NCBI GenBank assembly: GCA_946187325.1
Contig: CAMHQC010000007.1
Span: 1-64,000, forward strand
Origin: an uncultured Clostridia bacterium
Lineage (GTDB): Bacteria > Bacillota > Clostridia > Oscillospirales > Acutalibacteraceae
Reading direction: 5' to 3'
Length of the DNA stretch: 64,000 bases
Part shown: positions 60,916 through 64,000 of the stretch, piece by piece
Position numbering within the stretch: the stretch's first letter is position 1
Layout: the number at the start of each line of letters is the position of its first letter
The notes under the pieces: generated by a model
Seen by the model: only the letters and a program-made list of their open reading frames with translations
Databases searched by the model: none
What the model was told of the DNA's origin: nothing
Position numbers and translations under genes: made by a program

Positions 60916-60943
60916 ATTATACCACTCTCGATCATAAAGTCAA
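60916..60943 (-). promoter_or_regulatory. fru operon promoter
   Basis: On the minus strand TTGACT, a 16-bp spacer and perfect TATAAT lie about 20 bp before the fruR start. Confidence 0.65.
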
Positions 60944-61056
60944 TACAAAATGCTCAAAAATTTATTAATTTTTTGAAAAAATTTCGCCATAATTGCAACA
61001 ATAACGATATTTTTAGAATTCATATGATTAAAGTTAGTCATTTTTAAGCGAATAAT

Positions 61057-61086
61057 TTGTCAAATTACTATATTAATTATTATAAA
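61057..61086 (+). promoter_or_regulatory. Upstream promoter with PerR-like box
   Basis: TTGTCA, an 18-bp spacer and TATAAA. Overlapping the -10 at 61071-61085 is TATTAATTATTATAA, matching 12 of 14 fixed positions of the PerR box TTATAATNATTATAA. Low-complexity A/T sequence makes chance matches likely. Confidence 0.35.
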
Positions 61087-61140
61087 TACCTTAAAACGAG
61101 AAAAATGTTTTGAAAAGTATCACTTTATAAAAAGTTTTTG

Positions 61141-61170
61141 TTGTAAATTCATATAAGAGTATGCTATACT
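61141..61170 (+). promoter_or_regulatory. Proximal flavodiiron gene promoter
   Basis: TTGTAA, an 18-bp spacer and TATACT, about 40 bp before the start codon. Confidence 0.6.
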
Positions 61171-61209
61171 ATAGGTGCTTATTAATCAAAATTCACAAGG
61201 AGGCGTTTT

Positions 61210-63000
61210 ATGTTTATTTCAAATGATATTAAGTACGTAGGAGTTAACGACCATAAGATCGATTTATTCGAAGGTCAGTATATCGTTCCCAACGGAATGG
61301 CGTACAACTCTTATGTTATTCTTGATAAGAAGGTTGCGGTTATGGATACCGTTGACCGTAATTTTACTCACGAATGGCTCAACAACCTCGAGGAAGCTCT
61401 CGACGGCAGAAAGCCCGATTATCTCGTAGTTCAGCATATGGAGCCTGACCACAGCGCGAATATCAAAAACTTTATGAACAACTATCCCGAGGCTGTTATC
61501 GTATCGAGCCAGAAGGCTTTTAATATGATGCAGAACTTCTTCGGAACTCAGTTCGAGGACAGACGAGTAGTTGTAAAAGAGGGAGATACTCTCGAGCTCG
61601 GAGAGCATACCCTTAACTTCGTAGGCGCTCCGATGGTTCACTGGCCCGAGGTTATCGTTACTTACGACAGCAAGGATAAGGTTCTTTTCTCGGCTGACGG
61701 CTTCGGTAAGTTCGGCGCTCTCGACGTTGACGAGGACTGGGCTTGCGAGGCAAGACGCTATTATATAGGTATAGTAGGTAAGTACGGCGCTCAGGTTCAG
61801 GCGCTTTTAAAGAAAGCCGCTACTTTAGATATTCAGACTATCTGTCCGCTTCACGGTCCGATTCTTTCCGAAAACCTCGGATATTACCTCGACCTCTATA
61901 ACACATGGTCGAGCTACGGCGTAGAAACCGACGGAATTATGATTGCCTATACTTCCGTTTACGGCAACACCAAGAAAGCTGTTGAAATCCTCGCCGAGAA
62001 GCTCAGGGTTAAAGGCTGTCCCAAGGTTGTTGTTAACGACCTCGCGCGTGAGGATATGGCGGAGTGCGTCGAGGACGCTTTCCGTTACGGCAGAATTGTT
62101 CTCGCGACTACTACCTATAACGCAGAGATTTTCCCGTTTATGCGTGAGTTTATTAACCACCTCACCGAGCGCAACTTCCAGAATAAGACTATCGGTCTTA
62201 TCGAGAACGGCTCGTGGGCTCCGCTCGCGGCTAAAACTATGAAGAAAATGCTCGAGGGCTGTAAGAATATTGAGTACACCGATACTACGGTTAAAATTAT
62301 GTCGGCTCTTAACGACGAAAGCTCAGAACAGCTCGAGAAGCTCGCCGACGAGCTCTGTAAGGACTATATGGCTCAGAACGACGAGACTGCCGATAAGAAC
62401 GATATGACCGCTCTGTTTAACATCGGCTACGGACTTTATGTAGTTACCTCTAACGATGGCAAAAAGGATAACGGACTTATTGTAAACACTGTTACTCAGG
62501 TGACAAATTCCCCGAACCGTGTCGCTGTTTGTATAAATAAGCAGAATTACTCTCACCACGTTATCAAGGAAACAGGCAAGATGAACGTTAACTGTCTTTC
62601 GGTTGAGGCTCCGTTTAAGGTGTTCGAGACCTTCGGATTCCAGAGCGGAAGAAACACCGATAAGTTTAAGGATTGCGAAAAGCTTTATTCCGATAACGGA
62701 CTTGTATTCCTGCCGAAATACATCAACTCCTTTATGTCATTAAAGGTAGAGGATTATATCGACCTCGATACTCACGGAATGTTTATTTGCAGCGTTACCG
62801 AGGCGCGCGTAACCTCCGACAAGGAAACTATGACCTATACTTATTATCAGAACAACGTTAAGCCCAAGCCCGAGACCGACGGTAAAAAAGGCTGGGTATG
62901 TAAGGTATGCGGTTATGTTTACGAGGGAGAGGAGCTTCCCGACGACTTTATCTGTCCGCTTTGTAAACACGGCGCGGCTGACTTCGAGCCTATCGAGTAA
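61210..63000 (+). CDS. fprA: Flavodiiron protein fused to flavin reductase-like and rubredoxin domains
   Basis: This 596-residue protein reduces oxygen to water (or NO) in anaerobes. The metallo-beta-lactamase domain (residues 1-245) holds the diiron ligands H76-x-E78-x-D80-H81 and later His and Asp residues (MVHWPE; SADGF; CPLHGP). A flavodoxin domain (residues 250-390; YTSVYGNTKKA) binds FMN. Residues about 400-540 look like a flavin reductase domain (TQVTNSPNRVAVCINKQNYS). A rubredoxin (residues about 560-596; CKVCGYVY, CPLCKHGA) ends the chain. The fusion lets it take electrons with few partners. Confidence 0.92.
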   Translation: MFISNDIKYVGVNDHKIDLFEGQYIVPNGMAYNSYVILDKKVAVMDTVDRNFTHEWLNNLEEALDGRKPDYLVVQHMEPDHSANIKNFMNNYPEAVIVSSQKAFNMMQNFFGTQFEDRRVVVKEGDTLELGEHTLNFVGAPMVHWPEVIVTYDSKDKVLFSADGFGKFGALDVDEDWACEARRYYIGIVGKYGAQVQALLKKAATLDIQTICPLHGPILSENLGYYLDLYNTWSSYGVETDGIMIAYTSVYGNTKKAVEILAEKLRVKGCPKVVVNDLAREDMAECVEDAFRYGRIVLATTTYNAEIFPFMREFINHLTERNFQNKTIGLIENGSWAPLAAKTMKKMLEGCKNIEYTDTTVKIMSALNDESSEQLEKLADELCKDYMAQNDETADKNDMTALFNIGYGLYVVTSNDGKKDNGLIVNTVTQVTNSPNRVAVCINKQNYSHHVIKETGKMNVNCLSVEAPFKVFETFGFQSGRNTDKFKDCEKLYSDNGLVFLPKYINSFMSLKVEDYIDLDTHGMFICSVTEARVTSDKETMTYTYYQNNVKPKPETDGKKGWVCKVCGYVYEGEELPDDFICPLCKHGAADFEPIE

Positions 63001-63023
63001 TACACTATATATAGTATAACTAC

Positions 63024-63061
63024 GGAGTATGTGTAGATTTCTACGCATACTCCTGATTTTT
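63024..63061 (+). terminator. Terminator of the flavodiiron gene
   Basis: The stem GGAGTATGTGTAG/CTACGCATACTCC with loop ATTT is followed by TGATTTTTG. Confidence 0.8.
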
Positions 63062-63093
63062 GTCAATTTTATTGTACAATTTAGTAAAATTTA

Positions 63094-63122
63094 TTGCAAA
63101 TTAAGCAAAACTGTTGTATAAT
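63094..63122 (+). promoter_or_regulatory. Promoter of the amylase gene
   Basis: TTGCAA at 63094, a 17-bp spacer and perfect TATAAT at 63117, about 100 bp before the start. Confidence 0.65.
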
Positions 63123-63220
63123 TACTATAAACACGCGCTTGAGTTGGGCGGTTTAACCATTCGGCGCATTTAGTTTCGATTGATAATTCGAGAAAAAACT
63201 TAGATTTAGGAGGAATTTTG

Positions 63221-64000
63221 ATGAAAAAATCAACAAAAGTACTTTCTTTACTATTGAGCTTGGCTTTGGTTATAAGCTGTTTCGCGGGAATGTCCGTGAG
63301 CACTGTATTCGCTGCGGGCAACTCTAAGTACAGCAAAGAGGAAGTTATTCTTCACTGCTGGAACTGGCCTGTAAGCACAATCCGGAAGAATCTCCAGAAA
63401 ATCGCGGAGTCGGGCTATACCGCTATTCAGACATCTCCGATAAACGGAATCATCGGCAGCGGTAATAATACTTCGGACAATACCGTTACTAACTGGTATC
63501 AGTTCTATCAGCCGAAGAACTATTCTATCGGCAACAAGATTTGTACCGAAAGCGAGTTTGAGACCTTATGTACCGAAGCTCACGCTCTCGGACTTAAAGT
63601 TATTGTTGACGTAGCCTTAAACCATACTACCGACCAGAAATCTTATGTATCGGGTATTACTCAGGATTATCATAATCAGGGCGGTATCTCTAACTGGGAT
63701 GACCGTTGGCAGCAGACTCAAAAGGATATTACCGATATGCCGGACCTTAATACTAATAACACGACGCTTCAATCCCAGGCAAAAACGCTTCTTCAAAACA
63801 TAATTGCCGCCGGAGCGGACGGCTTCCGTTTTGACGCGGCTAAGCATATCGAGCTTCCCTCGGACGATGAAATAAGCGGTTGCCCGACCTCGAACTACTG
63901 GCCGACAGTTTTAAACGGTCTCGGTGATAAGTTCTCTTACGGCGAGGTTCTTGCGGGACAGAATTGTCCGCTTACGGGATACTCAAAATATATGAACGTT
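63221..64000 (+). CDS. Secreted GH13 alpha-amylase, 5' part
   Basis: The gene starts at ATG 63221 after TTAGGAGGAA and runs off the window edge at codon 260 with no stop. A signal peptide (residues 1-31, cleaved near VFA-AG) indicates secretion. The GH13 motifs are DVALNH (region I, residues 130-135), GFRFDAAKH with nucleophile Asp205, and YGEVL with acid/base Glu242. It should attack starch-type alpha-1,4 glucans outside the cell. C-terminal binding or dockerin modules, common in Ruminococcus amylases, would lie beyond the window. Confidence 0.9.
   Translation, partial: MKKSTKVLSLLLSLALVISCFAGMSVSTVFAAGNSKYSKEEVILHCWNWPVSTIRKNLQKIAESGYTAIQTSPINGIIGSGNNTSDNTVTNWYQFYQPKNYSIGNKICTESEFETLCTEAHALGLKVIVDVALNHTTDQKSYVSGITQDYHNQGGISNWDDRWQQTQKDITDMPDLNTNNTTLQSQAKTLLQNIIAAGADGFRFDAAKHIELPSDDEISGCPTSNYWPTVLNGLGDKFSYGEVLAGQNCPLTGYSKYMNV

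Larger units (their letters stand above)
60896..61209. other. 314-bp divergent promoter region
   Basis: A very A/T-rich spacer between divergent fruR and the flavodiiron gene. It holds the fru promoter (60916-60943), an upstream plus-strand promoter with an overlapping PerR-like box (61057-61086) and a second plus-strand promoter (61141-61170). No gene is seen. Confidence 0.65.

Overview
The window looks like chromosomal DNA of an anaerobic, Gram-positive member of the Clostridia, most likely a gut Ruminococcus-type Oscillospiraceae. This is an inference from gene content: an rnfCDGEAB ferredoxin:NAD+ oxidoreductase, a two-gene minimal SUF (SmsC/SmsB-like) system, a feoA-feoA-feoB iron locus, a flavodiiron protein fused to rubredoxin, a class I two-subunit fumarase, a Gram-positive LexA, a single-chain PurL, glycogen branching enzyme and a secreted amylase. 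I see no ribosomal RNA, phage, CRISPR array or transposase gene.

Layout. 1-180 holds two copies of a 76-bp repeat. 301-8398 is a cell-division and cell-shape block: zapA, a U32 peptidase, dut, then mreB, mreC, mreD and PBP2, with a palindromic repeat element wedged between mreB and mreC. 8451-13651 is a mixed stretch with an XRE membrane regulator, tRNA-Thr(GGT), a lipoprotein, a HAD phosphatase, two membrane proteins of unknown role and lexA. 13652-14521 is 870 bp without a recognised protein gene; it carries the lexA promoter and operator, a candidate C-rich small RNA and structured repeats. 14522-24505 is the redox and iron block: rnf, feo and sms. 24575-28701 runs on the minus strand (HMA chaperone, ribF, nudF, asnB), followed by a ParE/Phd toxin-antitoxin pair. 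29570-36944 has an ECF sigma factor with a membrane beta-propeller partner, a DUF554 protein and purL. 37033-44674 is on the minus strand: acetyltransferase, SleB-like hydrolase, DegT aminotransferase, and a heterodimeric ABC exporter behind a TetR regulator. 44871-50827 contains glgB, a DUF6062 protein, an OGG-like glycosylase, a secreted repeat protein and a 40-residue peptide gene. 50891-55136 has a fumarase operon and a two-component system. 55196-60895 is a fructose PTS operon that also carries ptsH and ptsI. The window ends in a flavodiiron protein and the 5' part of an alpha-amylase gene.

How it works together. Fructose is taken up and phosphorylated by FruA using HPr and EI encoded in the same operon. 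Rnf, the iron importer, the minimal SUF pair and the flavodiiron protein form an anaerobic iron and electron economy with oxygen defence. GlgB and the amylase point to alpha-glucan metabolism. Regulatory palindromes sit over or beside the promoters of lexA, feo, the lipoprotein, the XRE gene and the toxin-antitoxin pair.

The least explained items are a 40-residue peptide gene with a strong ribosome-binding site at 50705, a C-rich candidate sRNA at 13822, large charged tails on AsnB (acidic) and GlgB (lysine/alanine), a clamp-motif-like end on ZapA, and a family of dispersed palindromic elements with ends resembling TGTCATTCTGAGCG.
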